Positions 24,987-37,473 of a DNA stretch of 64,000 nucleotides are shown here, one piece after another (position 1 is the stretch's first letter; every line of letters starts with the position of its first letter). The stretch spans positions 36,948,052 through 37,012,051 of the forward strand of contig CM046348.1 in the NCBI GenBank assembly GCA_025403435.1, written 5' to 3'. The notes beneath the pieces were generated by a model. It was not told the origin of the DNA. It did no database searches and saw only the letters and a program-made list of their open reading frames with translations. The DNA comes from Artocarpus heterophyllus (lineage: Eukaryota; Streptophyta; Magnoliopsida; Rosales; Moraceae). The translations under genes and the position numbers were made by a program.

Positions 24987-26971
24987 TGTTGGAAAGATAG
25001 TACGCAGCAGAATTTTAAAAATTTTATATCAGAGTATTTTTCAAAACACAAGTTTGACATGCTATATGCATAAATTAACCAAATCTTACTAACCTTTGAA
25101 TGCCGAAGAACTTCCGTATCTGTGAAGAGAAGTAACGTTCCAGAAGAGCCTCAACCAACTAGTCTTCTTTGCTATTCTCTATCCACGATCGGAGTAAGTG
25201 TGGGCTCACACGTACAGCTCTTCCTCCAGGTGATTCTCCTTCCAACCGATTGAGAGAACCCAAAGCTAGTGTTCTTGATTTGTGAACAAGAGCTCTCAGG
25301 GAGTTACAAATTCTCACCAGCAGAGTATCACTCTTAATCTCTCAATTGATCTAAATAACTTATAAGACTTACTCCTTATTTATAAAGGTTGGGTCTAGGG
25401 TCAGTCCTTATCAGATGAGGTCTCAAAAATTCGAATCAGAGTCAAATTTGGATCAATATCTGATGAAATCTATGTAAAAACACGTGATCTTGTTTCCGTG
25501 CATCGGCAGGCCGAACTTGAGGATTGGCATGCCAAACTGCTGAAAAAAATCTCAGCGAATCTTTTATTTTCCACCTGAGATTCTATAGGATAAAGTCTCA
25601 ATTTAAATTCAAATAACCCAATAGAGAAGTTCTCTAATTAAAACAACTTTATCTAGATAATATTTAAGAAAATAAATAAATTCCTAATAATTCTACAAGT
25701 TTATCTTGATATAATTTATTCAAAAATTAAATCAATCGATAAACAGACAAGAATTATCTGATCCCAATGATTCAACAAGTTTATCTTGAATTAATTTTAT
25801 CACAAGAATTAATTCAATCGATAAACAGACATGAATTATTTGATTCTTTCGAATTTCAACCAATCTAATAAATCTGACATAAGTCACCAATTATTAGAGA
25901 AGAACGCCATATCGTGACAGGATGTTGTGAGCTAGCAAAGGGGACCAAATGGACCTATATAGTTCAAGCTCCCGATAATTACGAAACCCAATATCCTAGA
26001 TATATATTTCATAATTATCATCTCCAATGCTACTCCACTAAAAGCTTGGAGCTGCACTCTTGAACTACATAGAATTATGAAGCCCGCATAGCTAAGTCTC
26101 CGTGACATATCATAGTGTATTGTATCCCCATAGGATTATCCATAATCAGCTTAAGGACAAGTTTTGTCTTACCTTCCCGATTATTTTTATCTTACGTTCC
26201 ATTATCTCACCATAGGAAAACTTACCATCCAAAGACAGTATACCTTTCGGTTACACCTATGTATCCAAATGGTTGAGCGCTCCAGTTTTCCAATTACAAG
26301 ATAATGCATATAAGAGGATATCACTACTCCTAAAGAGGAGCTATAGATTCCATATCTATGAATAACAGGTCTACGCTATCAAGAGTCATGCCTCCAACGT
26401 ACCGGCATGCATACCACTATTAGGATGTAGGTGTCACCCTTTGGTACATCAAAAGACACAAGTCAAGACAACGGGCCTATTATTTATCTCAGGATTTAGA
26501 TACAATACAAATAATTATCTAAAGTGAATTAATTTGCCAAAATAAAATTATTAATCTAAATCAATTCACTTTATGTCCCGATCCAACACATCGTCACCTA
26601 TGACAACGTGCTAATGTTTCTATTCATGGAGTCCACCTTCGATGGTTAAGACAAACTATCATCCAAAAGGGATATAGACAACATAACAATCTTTGGATGA
26701 ATAAAGCGCCCAACTTTATTCCCTCGATTATAGATCTTATGATTTAGACCATCACCTTAAGAATTATGTCTTTTGCATAATTTGTCCATCATATGCCCAA
26801 TTCTTAAAGGTTTAGACTGACAGCCTTAGACTTTTATTTGCTTAACATACATTCAACAAACATAAACGCAAAAAGGACAAGATTTGGTAAACAATAAATA
26901 AATTCTTTATTGATAAAAATGTCTATAAAAACTTATTACATTTTTACTTCTTAGGGCATACATGTCTAACA
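24987..26971 (-). repeat. Copia A 3' LTR
   Basis: It is 1985 bp. On the minus strand it starts TGTTAGACATG and ends CTTTCCAACA. It has a TATA box (TTTATAAATAAGG, about 25377-25390), a G-box CACGTG at about 25481-25486 and a short palindrome array at 25502-25540. It keeps about 65 bp near 26424-26500 that the other LTR lacks. Confidence 0.93.
25502..25540. repeat. Palindromic-word array in copia A 3' LTR U3
   Basis: Two units are visible: ATCGGCAGGCCGAA and ATTGGCATGCCAAA. They lie just upstream (in LTR sense) of the G-box and TATA box. The 5' LTR has about four units at the same place. Confidence 0.7.
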
Positions 26972-26985
26972 ATCTCCCAGTTGCA
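26972..26985 (-). promoter_or_regulatory. Copia A polypurine tract
   Basis: On the minus strand AACTGGGAGAT abuts the 3' LTR start TGTTAG. This is the expected plus-strand primer position. Confidence 0.7.
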
Positions 26986-28260
26986 CTAAGTGAGTAAATA
27001 TGACAAATCTTGCATCCCCATAGCTTCCACATGCTTCTCAAAGACTCTCCCAGTAAGTGTCTTTGTAAATGGATCAGCTAAATTGTCCTCTGACGCAATC
27101 TTGCACACCGTGACATGCCCGCCCTCAATGAAGTCCTTTTTCACATGATACTTTTGATCAATATGCTTACTCTTCTTGTGAAATCTTGGTTCCTTAGCAT
27201 TCGCTACCGCCGCACTGTTATCACAGTACAGTGATATCGCCTTATCCATACCAGGAACTACCTCAAGATCCCTAAGGAACTTGCGAAGCCACACTGCTTC
27301 TTTCGAAGCATCACTAACTGCCACATACTCAGCCTCCATCGTTGAATCTGAAGTGCAATCTTGCTTCACACTTCTCCAACTGATGGCACCGCTGCTCAGA
27401 GTAAACATAAAACCCAAAGTCGATTTCCTAGAATCCAGACAGGATTAAAAATCCGAGTCAGTATATCCTAGAGGAGTCAAGTCTTTACCCGAATATATAA
27501 GCATATACCTTCGAGTCCTTCTCAGGTACTTGAAAATATGCTTTACCGCAACCCAGTGGTTCGGTCCTAGATCCGCCAGAAATTGACTTACAATCCCGAC
27601 CGCATAACACATATCCAGTTGTGTGCAAAGCATGGCATATATGAGACTACCCACTGCCGAAGCATAAGGCACCTTCTTCATGTATTCTCTTTCTTCATCA
27701 TACTTTGGAGAGTCTTTCTTAGAAAGAGTAATTCCAGACCTAAATGGTTGCCCACCTTTCTTAGGATCCTGCATTGCAAACCTCTTGAGAATTTTATCTA
27801 TGTAGTCGGCCTGGGACAAAGCTATCATTTTGTTCTTCCTATCTCAAAAGATCTGGATACCGAGAACAAAATTAGCCTCACCCAAGTCCTTCATGTCAAA
27901 CTGCGTGGTCAACCATAATTTGACCGATGACAATGCCCCAATGTCATTGCCAATTAGCAGAATGTCATCTACATAGAGCAGTAGAAAAACCACCTTCCTA
28001 TCTTTAATGTGTTTGTAAACACATGGCTTATCCACATTTTGTGAGAACCCATAAGTCTTGATCACCTGATCAAATCTTATGTTCCAAGAACGGGAAGCCT
28101 GCTTAAGTACAAAAATTGACTTTAGCAGCTTACAAACCTTACGCTCTTGACCCTTGACCTTGAACCCGTCTGGTTGTTCCATATAAATGGACTCATCAAG
28201 ATAGCCATTCAGAAAAGCTGTCTTAACATCCATCTACGAAATCTCATAGTTGAGAGCGGC
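26986..28260 (-). pseudogene. Copia A reverse transcriptase and RNase H, broken
   Basis: The minus-strand frame from 28233 opens with the copia RT motif MDVKTAFLNGYLDE and contains the catalytic YVDD at 27964-27975. It then stops after LGIQIF (27844), and the frame resumes at 27828 with DYIDKIL and further RT/RNase H sequence down to GYTDSDF. A second stop follows at about 27442. The last part (27417-26986) has the RNase H signature STMEAEYVA and the Ty1/copia C-terminus (KSKHIDQKYH). The stops sit where Arg or Gln codons are expected, consistent with C-to-T changes. No functional polymerase is expected. Confidence 0.93.
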
Positions 28261-28499
28261 AGCTATGAAAAAGAGAATCCAGATAGACTTAAGCATGGCT
28301 ATAGGCGAAAAGGTTTCCTCATAATCGATTCCTTCTTTTGCGCATAACCCTTAGCTACCAGTCTAGCTTTAAAGGTTTTGACCTTTCCATCCACTCCTCT
28401 TTTCCTCTTGTAGATCCACTTACACCCTATGGGTTTTACCCCTTCGGGAAGGTCCACAAGCTCCTAGACTAGATTAGTCTCCATAGACTTCATTTCTGT

Positions 28500-30040
28500 G
28501 TTCATGGCGTTTGTCTAGAGTTTTGAATCAACATCCTCCATAGCCTCTGCGTAAGTATAAGGATCCCTGTCATGTTCATCCGGTTCAGCCAAAAAGACCT
28601 CCCCATTGAACATATACCTCTCAGGTTGATGCTCGATCCTCCCACTACGCTGAAGCCCCTTAGGTTGTTGTTCAGGTTCGTTTGGTTTTTCTACACTGAT
28701 TGGAATAGTTTCATTCGAAACCTCTAGAGTGATTGGATCACTCCTTAACTCCTCAAGCACCACGTTGCTTCGAGGCTTAAAGTCATCCGTGTAACTCTCC
28801 TCAAGGAAAGTTACATTAATTGAAATCACAACTTTATTTTCCTTTGGGTTATAGAAATAACCCCCTTTAGTCTTTTTTGGATATCCTACAAATATGCAAA
28901 CTTTCGAACGTGCTTCCAACTTATTCGCATCCTTAAACAGGACATGAGCCAGACATCCCTATATGCGAAGATGGCTTAAGGATGTCTTCTTACCCGTCCA
29001 CAACTCGTGAGGAGTTCTAGGGACCGATTTTGATGGCATATTGTTCAAAAGATAACATGTGGTTTGTAGTGCAAAGCCCCAAAAGGACAAAGGCAATGAT
29101 AAATAACTCATCATGGACCTTACCATATCTAAGAAAGTCCTATTCCTTCTCTCTGCTACGCCATTCTGCTGCGGAGTGCCGGCACAATCAAATGGGATAA
29201 AATCTCATTCTTTAATAAGTGTCCTAAGAACTCATCAGAAAGGTATTCTCCACCTCGATCAGATTGAAGTGCCTTTATGGGTCTACCCAATTGCTTTTTC
29301 ACTTCAGCCTAAAACTCTCTAAACTTGTCAAGAGTTTTGCTTTTGTGGTGCTTCAGGTACACATACCCATATCTTGAGTAATCGTCAATAAAAGTGACGA
29401 AGTACTTATATCCTTCTGATGCCTAGATGTTCATTGGTCCGCAAACATCACTGTGCATAAGTTCTAAAACCCCTGTGACCCTATTGCCCTTAGACCCATA
29501 TTGTCTTTTAGTCATTTTATCCTCCAAACAAGATTCACATTGAGGTATAGATTCTACCTTTAAGTGACTTAAAGGTCCATCCCTTACTAACCTTTGAATC
29601 TTGTTTAGGTTAATATGACCAAGGCGCAAATGCCAAAGATAAGTCTTATTAAAGTGAGAAGTTTTAAGTCTTTTAGAGTTATTATCATTCATCTTAGCAT
29701 TAAGCAATAAGTCCATCTTAGGTTTGATAAAATATAGATTATTTTGCATCTATCCAGAACAGATAAAAGATTTGTCCTTACGAATCACCACTTTATCATT
29801 AAAAGAAACTAAATAGGAGTCTTTAAATAAACAAGCTATAGAAATTAAATTCCTTTTAAATTTAGGAACATAAAAACAGTCTTGCAAAATTAAATTCCTA
29901 TAATTATCAAAGTAAAGATGGACGTCTCCCACTACCTCTGCTAAGACCAAGGATCCATCGCCCATCCGAAGCGTGAAGTCTTCATATAACAAACATGATT
30001 AGTTACACCAGAATCTATGACCCAAATGTCACTGGATTCC
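28500..30040 (-). pseudogene. Copia A protease and integrase, broken
   Basis: A protease motif WVIDSG lies at about 30008-30022, with DSG as the expected active site. GAG-pre-integrase follows (29749-29423) with HLRLGHINLNKIQ and CESC, the zinc-binding H-H-C-C set. A stop at 29423 precedes FIDDYSRYGYVY (about 29380) and QSDRGGEYL (about 29240), two parts of the DDE catalytic core. The C-terminal piece 28919-28515 has the copia signature CIFVGYPKKTKGGYFY. There are several stops and frameshifts. Confidence 0.88.
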
Positions 30041-30081
30041 TCAACCAAATAAGTTTCTAAATACAGAAGATCACACCTACC

Positions 30082-30901
30082 TTATTTGGAAAGAAAGTCC
30101 TTGCAATGCTTCTTTATGTGCTTGATCTTCCCACAGAAGAAGCACTTAAGCTTTTTTGGGTTCTTCTTCTTCTTTTTCTTGCTCTTGGTGCTGTCAGGAA
30201 TAGAAGACTTCCTATTCTTGGCCCATTGTTTATTTCCATTCCCAAAATTGAGATTGGAACCAGAAGTAGCTACCATGTTGGCATCTCCACCGGCAGGAGA
30301 CTCCCTGATCAACAGTTCAAACTCTTGTAACTGTTTCATTAATTTCGTCAAGGTCATATCTCCTCTATTGCTTAAATTAAATGTAGCTTTAAAACGAAAT
30401 AAATTCCTTTGACAGAGTCTCAAAGACCATAGTCATCTGAGTTTCAGCATCGATGTCGGCTCCATTGGTTTCAGCCTCAGCAAGGTAACCCATGACCAAC
30501 ATCATGTGCTCTTTTACAGATGTTCCCGATCTTTGTTTACAATTAAAGAGTTTCCCAAGCACCCCTTGCCGCTTTGTTATGGCCTGGCCTCCAAACACGT
30601 CTTCTAGATTATCCAAGATCTGCTTAGCAGTCTCATAATTCTCATGTTGAGCCTGTAGCACATTATTCATGCTGGCCATAACATAGCAGTGGGCCTAATC
30701 ATTTGCATCTTTCCAACGATTGTACACTTGGAATTGCTTATTAGTGGAATCTCCCGTAGGCTTGGGAGGACAAGGAGTTGTCAGCACAAATTTTAGTTTC
30801 TTAAAGGAGAGGATGATATCCAGGTTTCGTTTCCAATCATTATAATTCTCTCCAGTTAACAGGTTTTTGTCAAGTATCGAAGATAAAACATTTTTAGACA
30901 T
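30082..30901 (-). pseudogene. Copia A gag, broken
   Basis: The likely start is the ATG at 30899-30901 (MSKNVLSSILDKN); an upstream in-frame ATG at 31009 gives only a hydrophobic leader and is unlikely. The N-terminal LTGENYNDWKRNL is typical of copia gag. A stop falls after WKDAND (about 30695) and a frameshift near 30400. A single zinc knuckle CFFCGKIKHIKKHC lies close to the end of gag. It would form the virus-like particle core, but not in this copy. Confidence 0.9.
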
Positions 30902-31860
30902 TTTTAATCGACAATAAAGAATCATATAACAAACATAAGCAAACATACAACAATAATTTAGTAAGATAACACAATCATGTAAAAACATACAAATGTGTTT
31001 ATGTGCCAAAACCTTGAAAATATCACAACCTTACAACAATAATTCCCAACTCAAAATTCAACAAGCTCCTAGGGGAGTCATGCCAAATTCAATCAGGAAC
31101 ATGGATCCTCTCCTGATTAATATATGCCATCCAGGACCCGTATAATCCAACATATATTAATAATTGTTTCTTTGGCCATTAATTTTTTTAACAGAGCTCC
31201 TAGGGGAGGTTAATAATAAAACTAACGTGAATGTATAATCATCTTTTTAATATTTTATCTATGATTTATAATCACCACCTAGGGCTGTGCAACGATAAAT
31301 CATGCAAAATTACCTTATTCTCTCAGAGATCCAATCTAGTATATGATAGAAATTCCTTCCTAGGGGTCGGGACAACCATGTTCTTCCTATGGACCAACGA
31401 TGGAGGCTTTAGGTCCTCTCTTTGAAAACCTTCTCCCACTTAATCTTTTGAAATCAAGGTTTTATTTTAAGAACATGCATGAACAATTTTAATATGAGCG
31501 GTACACCCTATTCTATATGACATGTTATCAATATACATGGCAAATCATATTATAATGCAGACAAGCAAAGCTTCAAGCAAAATAATAAATAACCGTAATA
31601 TTATGGTTCCGCCCTAGTGAATAGAAAAGAAAGATTACAAGACAATAATCGAAACATATTATCGACTCTTTATCCTTGAATTCTCAAGTTGTATCCCTCT
31701 TCATGTAATGTCCATCTTCAAGTCTTCAATCCCATATGAATCGAATACTTCATATTTTCAGTCATATCCAAATTTCATGTCTCTCAGACTTGTCCCAAAA
31801 ATAAAATTAAAACTACATTGAAAAACTGTACCTTTTCTGTACAAAATTTCAGCTCTCTGC

Positions 31861-32110
31861 TGGCAAGCCGATCTGGGTGTTTGGCCTATCGATCATGACC
31901 CATCGGCCTACCAATCATGACCCATCGGCCTACCGATCTTCACAGGTCGGCCTACCGATTGATGACAGATCGGCCTGCCGAACTAGAAGTTTGGCCTACT
32001 GGTAGAGCCACCTGATTTTTGCCCCACCGTTGGCTTGTCAAACCTCACGTTCGACCTGCCGATCTGCGACCATCGGCCTACTGAACTGGAGGGCTCGGCA
32101 TGCCGATCGA
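31861..32110. repeat. Palindromic-word array in the copia A leader
   Basis: About ten to twelve units of CATCGGCCTACCGAT, GATCGGCCTGCCGAA, GTTCGACCTGCCGAT and close variants lie at spacings of about 18-25 bp. Their place is between the primer-binding site and gag. The word is the same as in the gypsy B LTR array. Confidence 0.85.
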
Positions 32111-32611
32111 GCAAAAATCACCCGTTCTAGAAAATACAATTTTTATTGCAATTCATCAATTTTATTTTCAACAATTCAAAAACATAAAATTAAAGACACA
32201 TGAAATACCTGGGAGCGTCATCATCCATCTTCTAGATCCGCCTTCTAGATCCATCTTCTCTGAATGATTATTTAATTACAAAATTCTTACAAATTTAAAA
32301 TTAAATAATAATTCCTAGACGGAGATGATAGTCCGCCATCCAATTACATGAAAAACCTAGATAAACATTCTAACCTCTAAGGAACCATAACTGGTATAAA
32401 TTAATTAATTAATAAATAATTAAATAATAATTTAATCAACCATAATTAATTAATAAGCATTCACCATATAATCCATGACAACATATAAAATATATAGAAA
32501 CCTAGAGTGTCAACTTTCTATAAAATTAAATTCAAGCATAGGAGAGATTAAGATCCCAAAATTTATGCATATAGTATGATCACAAACTCATAAATTTATG
32601 TAAAAGCCATA

Positions 32612-32623
32612 GCTCTGATACCA
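32612..32623 (-). promoter_or_regulatory. Copia A primer-binding site
   Basis: On the minus strand TGGTATCAGAGC matches the 3' end complement of initiator tRNA-Met, two bases from the 5' LTR end at 32626. Confidence 0.92.
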
Positions 32624-32625
32624 AT

Positions 32626-34580
32626 TGTTGAAAAGATAGTACGCAGTAGAATTTTAAAAATTTTTATCAGAGTATTTTCTAAAACACAAGTTTGACATGC
32701 TATATGCATAAATTAACCAGATCTTACTAACCTTTGAATGCCAAAGAACTTTCATAATCTGTAAAGAGAAGTAACGTTCTAGAAGAGCCTCAACCAACTG
32801 GTCTTCTTTGCAATTCTTTATCCACGATTGGAGTGAGTGTGGGCTCACACGTACAGCTCTTCCTCTAGGTGACTCGCCTTCCAACCGATTGAGAGAACTC
32901 AAAGCTAGTGTTCTTGATTTGTGAACAAAAGCTCTTAGGGAGTTACAGATTCTCACCAACAGAGTATCACTCTTAATCTCTCAATTGATCTAAATAACTT
33001 ATGAGACTTACTCCCTATTTATAGAGGTTGGGTCTAGGGTCAGTCCTTAGAAGATAAGGTCTCAAAATTTCAAATCAGAGTCAAATTTGGATCAATATCT
33101 GATGAAATCTGCGTAAAAATACGTGATCTTTTTTTCGCACATCAGTAGACCGATCTGCCTAATCGGCAGGCCAAACTTGCCCCATCGGCAAGCCGAACTT
33201 AAGGATTGGCATGTCGAACTACTGGAAAAATCTCAGCGAATCTTTTATTTTTCACCCGAGATTCTATAGGATAAAGTCTTAGTTTTAATTTAAACCGAAT
33301 AGAGAAGTTATCTAATTAAAACAACTTTATCTAGATAATCTCTAAGAAAATAAATAAATTCATAATAATTCTACAAGTTTATCTTGATCTAATTTATTCA
33401 AAAATTAAATCAACCGATAAACAGACAAGAATTATTCGATCCCAATAATTCAACAAGTTTATCTTTAATTAATTTTATCACAAAAATTAATTCAACCGAT
33501 AAATAGACATGTATTATTTGATTCTTCCAAATTTCAACCAATCTAATAAATCTGACATAAGTCACCAATTATTGAAAAAGCACGCCATATCATTACAGGA
33601 TGTTGTGAGCTAGCAAAGGGGACCAAATGGACCTATATAGTTCAAGCTCCCAATAATTACGAAACCCAATATCCTAGATATACATTTCATAATTTTCAAC
33701 TCAAACGCTGCTCCACTAAAAGCTTGGAGCTGCACTCTCGAATTACATAGAATTACAAAACCCGTATAGCTAAATCTCCATGACATATCATAGTGTATCA
33801 TATCCCCATAGAATTATCCACAATCGGCTTAAGGACAAGTTCTGTCTTACCTTTCTGATTATTTTTATCTTACGTTCCATTATCTTACCATAAGAAAACT
33901 TACCATCCAAAGACAGTATACCATTCGATTACACCTATGTATCCAAATGGTTGAGCATTCCAGTTTTTCAATTATAGGATAATGCATATACGAGCATATC
34001 ACTGCTCCCAAAGAAGAGCTATGGATTCCATATCTATGAACAATAGGTCTACGTTATCAAGAGTCAAGCCTCCAACGTACCGGCATGAATACCACTATTA
34101 AGATTAAGATACAATACGAATGATTGTCTAAAGTGAATTGATTTTCCGAGATAGAATTATTAATCCAAATCAATTCACTTTATGTCCCAATCCAACACAT
34201 CGTCACCTATGACAACATGCCAATGTTTCTATTCATGGAGTCTACCTTCGATGGTCAAGACAAACCATCTTCCAAAAGGGATATAGATAACATAACAATC
34301 TTTACATTAATAAAGCGCCCAACTTTATTCCCTTAATTATAGATCTTATGATTTAGACCATCACCTTAAGAATCGTGTCTTTCGCATAATCTGTCCATCA
34401 TATGCCCAATTCTTAAAGGTTTAGACCGACAGCCTCAAACTTTTATTTGCTTAACATACATTCAACAAACATAAACGCAAAGAGGATAAGATTTGATAAA
34501 CAATAAATAAATTCTTTATTGATAAAAATGTCTCTAAAAACTTATTACATTTTTACTCCTTAGGGCATACATGTCTAACA
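32626..34580 (-). repeat. Copia A 5' LTR
   Basis: It is 1955 bp. TATA box CTCTATAAATAGGG at about 33011-33024 (minus). It lacks about 65 bp present in the 3' LTR near 26424-26500 and has extra palindrome units at 33142-33220. Confidence 0.93.
33142..33220. repeat. Palindromic-word array in copia A 5' LTR U3
   Basis: Units are AGTAGACCGATCTG, AATCGGCAGGCCAAA, CATCGGCAAGCCGAA and ATTGGCATGTCGAA. The array is longer than its partner in the 3' LTR (25502-25540), although the surrounding sequence is alignable base by base. Confidence 0.75.
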
Positions 34581-34585
34581 ACTGA

Positions 34586-35284
34586 ATACACGCAAAATAA
34601 GGCAAGATAGATTGATGTAATGGTGAATGAAACTAGTAGTTGTTGCTTTAGAAATCTCCGTGAGTCACTCTTAACCATCTAGAGTCCCTTTGGGACCCAT
34701 TTAGGGGTAGAGATTCTATTACTTAGTTTTTGTGAAGTTTTTTTAAGTTCAAATTAGTTGTTTGACTTGCAAGATATAGTTTGACATGTATTGAATAATG
34801 TGACATTAAGAAGTATGGTTTAAGATATTGTAAGCCCAATATGTAATAAAAGAAAGTGCATAATGTGAAGAGGACGGTGTTTACGTCCTTGTGCACATAT
34901 ACTCTAAAGATAAATAGGGGGAGACGAAGGCGCTCCTTTAGGCCAGAAGTCCCAGAACACGCTGTATAGAAAACATCTTCGTGACACCCTAGGACATCGA
35001 GTCCCCTCACCCAACAAGATATGGTCAGTAAATGCTTGTTGTCAAAAGTGCTCATTGAGGGTTACATCAGTTAAATAATCATGGATCTAAATTATTTAGT
35101 GGATGTTGTGAAATGTAGTTTAATTAAGAATACTATAATATGATATATACAAACATGGTAGTAATTATCAGGGTTGGTAACCTGTTATATTACTCCACGT
35201 CATCACATGCATACTCTGCCATACTCTAAGTTAGAATTTATTTATGTAGTTAAGTTATATTTTGACATTTTATATATGATAACA
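34586..35284 (+). mobile_element. Fragment of a gypsy LTR related to element D
   Basis: Blocks align by eye with the D LTR at 59430-59810: GTAGGGATTCTATTACT, TTTTGTGA, CGGTTACGTCCTTG, AGTCCTAGAACACACTGTAT and GTCCCCTCACC, in the same order. Copia A inserted at its left and gypsy B soon after its right, so the original ends are not visible. Similarity fades after about 35060. Confidence 0.65.
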
Positions 35285-35340
35285 GAGTATGGCCACACCT
35301 CTAGACCTGCATTGGATAGATGAGGATCGGAGAATAGCTG
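35285..35340 (+). pseudogene. Coding-like fragment split by gypsy B (5' piece)
   Basis: ATG at 35290 opens MATPLDLHWIDEDRRIA in a clean frame up to the AGCTG duplication. Joining across element B with one copy of AGCTG continues in frame (VTFQDIVLGI) until a stop at about 44308. I do not recognise the protein. It is probably part of an older transposon open frame that also gave the inverted copies at 44486-45681. Confidence 0.4.
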
Positions 35341-37437
35341 TGTCACGCCCTGGAGTACGGGAGGTGACGTGGCAGATTATTTAAGTTAATTTAAAAGAGA
35401 ATTTAATCAAAATCCAAAGGTTAAAAGTTTGAGTTAAATATAAAATATGAAAAATTAAATAGTAAACATAGCGAATATGGGTCCCACAGACCCACAACTC
35501 GTGCACACACATGGTACTGACAATATCATAAATACAATCACAGTCCAGGATACAAATAAAGTTAAATCTTTCATGCCTTGATTAAATAACACAAAATATA
35601 AATCAATCCTCCTATTGCTCCTGAGTTCGGTCCGAAGAATCCTCTCCAAACCTAAATGGGAAACCACCTAGAGGGAAAAATTTAAAACAAATAAAACGTG
35701 AGCGAAAGGCTCAGTAGGACTATATTTTATAAAATAATTTAATTTAAAGAAACAGATCATTATTCAGGAGACATTTAAAAGAAACCTCAAATGAATAAAT
35801 TTGAGTAAAGCCGTTCTTACCCAGAACAGTTCACTTAGACAACCAGAAATATCAGTTTCTTTTTCCTAGGCAAACCATAGTATCACCACCGTAGTGGCCC
35901 AGCTGGGTTTCGGGACCTGCCCCCAAGGTCGATCGCTACACGACCCGATCTCTGATATGGCATCATGCCTATGTGTTTATTATCATTATCATTCAAAACC
36001 CAATTACCGAATGTTGTCTTTTACATTCATTATGAAGTTCATTTCAGATCACGGTATATTAAAAATATAACCGATAAATTTATTTTCAAACAACCGTTGA
36101 AAGCATTTTAATAGAAATCCTTTTTAAAGCCAAATCATTTCAAAACCAGGCTACCAAAGAAGTAGGGTAGAAGTCCTACCTCAATACTCGTGCCAGTGCC
36201 CCACACCGTAATCTCGGTCCGCTATACGTTAGCTCTGCGGAACCACGAACGATCCTAGATACAAACTAAGTCGATCAATATCTAGTTCGAGACATTCTAT
36301 GTTACTAAACCATTTCATGATGTCCTAGTGTGCCATTTGTATCTTTAAAATCATTCTATAAGGTTGGGATTTAAATCAGGGTTCAAAACAGTGAAAACGG
36401 GTAAAAATCACAAAAATTTCCATGCCTCGGTCGGCCTGTCGAACTCCCTGCTTCGGTCGGCCGAACTGTGCCGGAAGCCAGGTCCGGTCGGCCGATCACT
36501 TCCCCAGGTTCAGCCTGCCGGACGGAAGAACACCCGCCTGCCGATCCCTATTCCGGCCGAACTGAACACGCAGTTCGGCCTGCCGAACTAGGAAAACCCA
36601 GAAATTCCAGCCACGGGTTTCGATTTCCCCAAAATCCAAATTTTGATTCTAACCTGTTTTCCTCAAATCCCAGGCATAGAAAATAATCATAGTTGATAGA
36701 AAAACCTTTAGAACATGTTTGGACTCATTTAAACAAGATTTAAACTCAAAAATCCGAAAATGAGAAAATAGAGAGAAAAATGAAAAATCTTGAATTTAAT
36801 CCGTTTTTCTTCAATCTAAGCTTAGATTCTAGGTGTTCTAAGTTCATTTAACTCAAATCCAAGGTTTTCTAGGCTTAAACAAACCTAGATTTCAAAAATG
36901 CACAAAATTGAAAATTTTGTAAAAAGTTTAGAAATTTCAAATCTAACCCCGAATCGAAGCTTCAATCCGCGTTCTCGGTTGCTAAATCACGTCCCCGAGC
37001 TTCCTCCTTGCTAACCCGAAGCTTGGATTCGAATTTGATTTCAAAAATTTTGAGAGAGATGTAGAGAGAGAGAGAGCTGCCGAGAGACCAAGAGAGAGAG
37101 TGAATGAAGAGAGAGAGAGAAACCGGAGAGAGTGAGGAGAGAAAGAGGGAAAGGAAATAAATAGAGAGAATCGATGGGCGGTTTTACTATGCAAAAACCA
37201 TGTGCCACCCACGGTTTTATAAAACGGAGTATTTTTAACATTTTACAAATTGTTGCGTTTTAAAACTCAAAACATCATTTTAAAACAATAAGAAATCATT
37301 TGGATTCAACAAATTAACAAAACAACCAAAATTTCAAAATCCAACCCAATAATCAAATTAATGTTAAAACATTAATTATGGCACACTAATTCATCATTTA
37401 TATTACATTAACATTAAATAAATTTCGGGGCGTTACA
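35341..37437 (-). repeat. Gypsy B 3' LTR
   Basis: It is 2097 bp. On the minus strand it starts TGTAACGCCCCG and ends GGGCGTGACA. It holds a TATA-like CTATTTATTTCC (about 37150-37170) followed by a CT-rich tract, the palindrome array at 36427-36588 and the hairpin TGAGC-GAAAG-GCTCA at 35699-35713. Confidence 0.95.
36427..36588. repeat. Palindromic-word array in gypsy B 3' LTR
   Basis: Seven to eight units of TTCGGCCTGCCGAA-type palindromes (for example 36575-36588). Relative to the 5' LTR it lacks 12 bp (CACAGTTCGGCC) and is rearranged at the TTCCGGCCGAACTG unit. Confidence 0.9.
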
Positions 37438-37452
37438 ACTCTCCACCCCTAA
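37438..37452 (-). promoter_or_regulatory. Gypsy B polypurine tract
   Basis: On the minus strand AGGGGTGGAGAGT lies directly before the 3' LTR start TGTAACG. Confidence 0.85.
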
Positions 37453-37473
37453 AAGAAATTTCGCCCTCGAAAT

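Larger units (their letters stand above)
24987..34580 (-). mobile_element. Copia element A: complete Ty1/copia retrotransposon, coding-dead
   Basis: The element is bounded by ACTGA at 24982-24986 and 34581-34585 (a perfect 5-bp target duplication). LTRs are 24987-26971 and 32626-34580, with TG...CA ends. Between them, in minus-strand order, lie an initiator Met primer-binding site, a leader, gag, protease, integrase, reverse transcriptase and RNase H, which is the copia order. A purine-rich tract CTGGGAGAT abuts the 3' LTR. Many stops and some frameshifts break the reading frame. The LTRs differ visibly by point changes and a deletion, so it is older than element B. Confidence 0.95.

Noticed and set aside
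36364..36686. Plus-strand frames over the palindrome array as Pro/Arg-rich proteins
   Set aside because: They arise from reading the CGGC word array; the amino-acid pattern follows the DNA repeat and the same happens on both strands.
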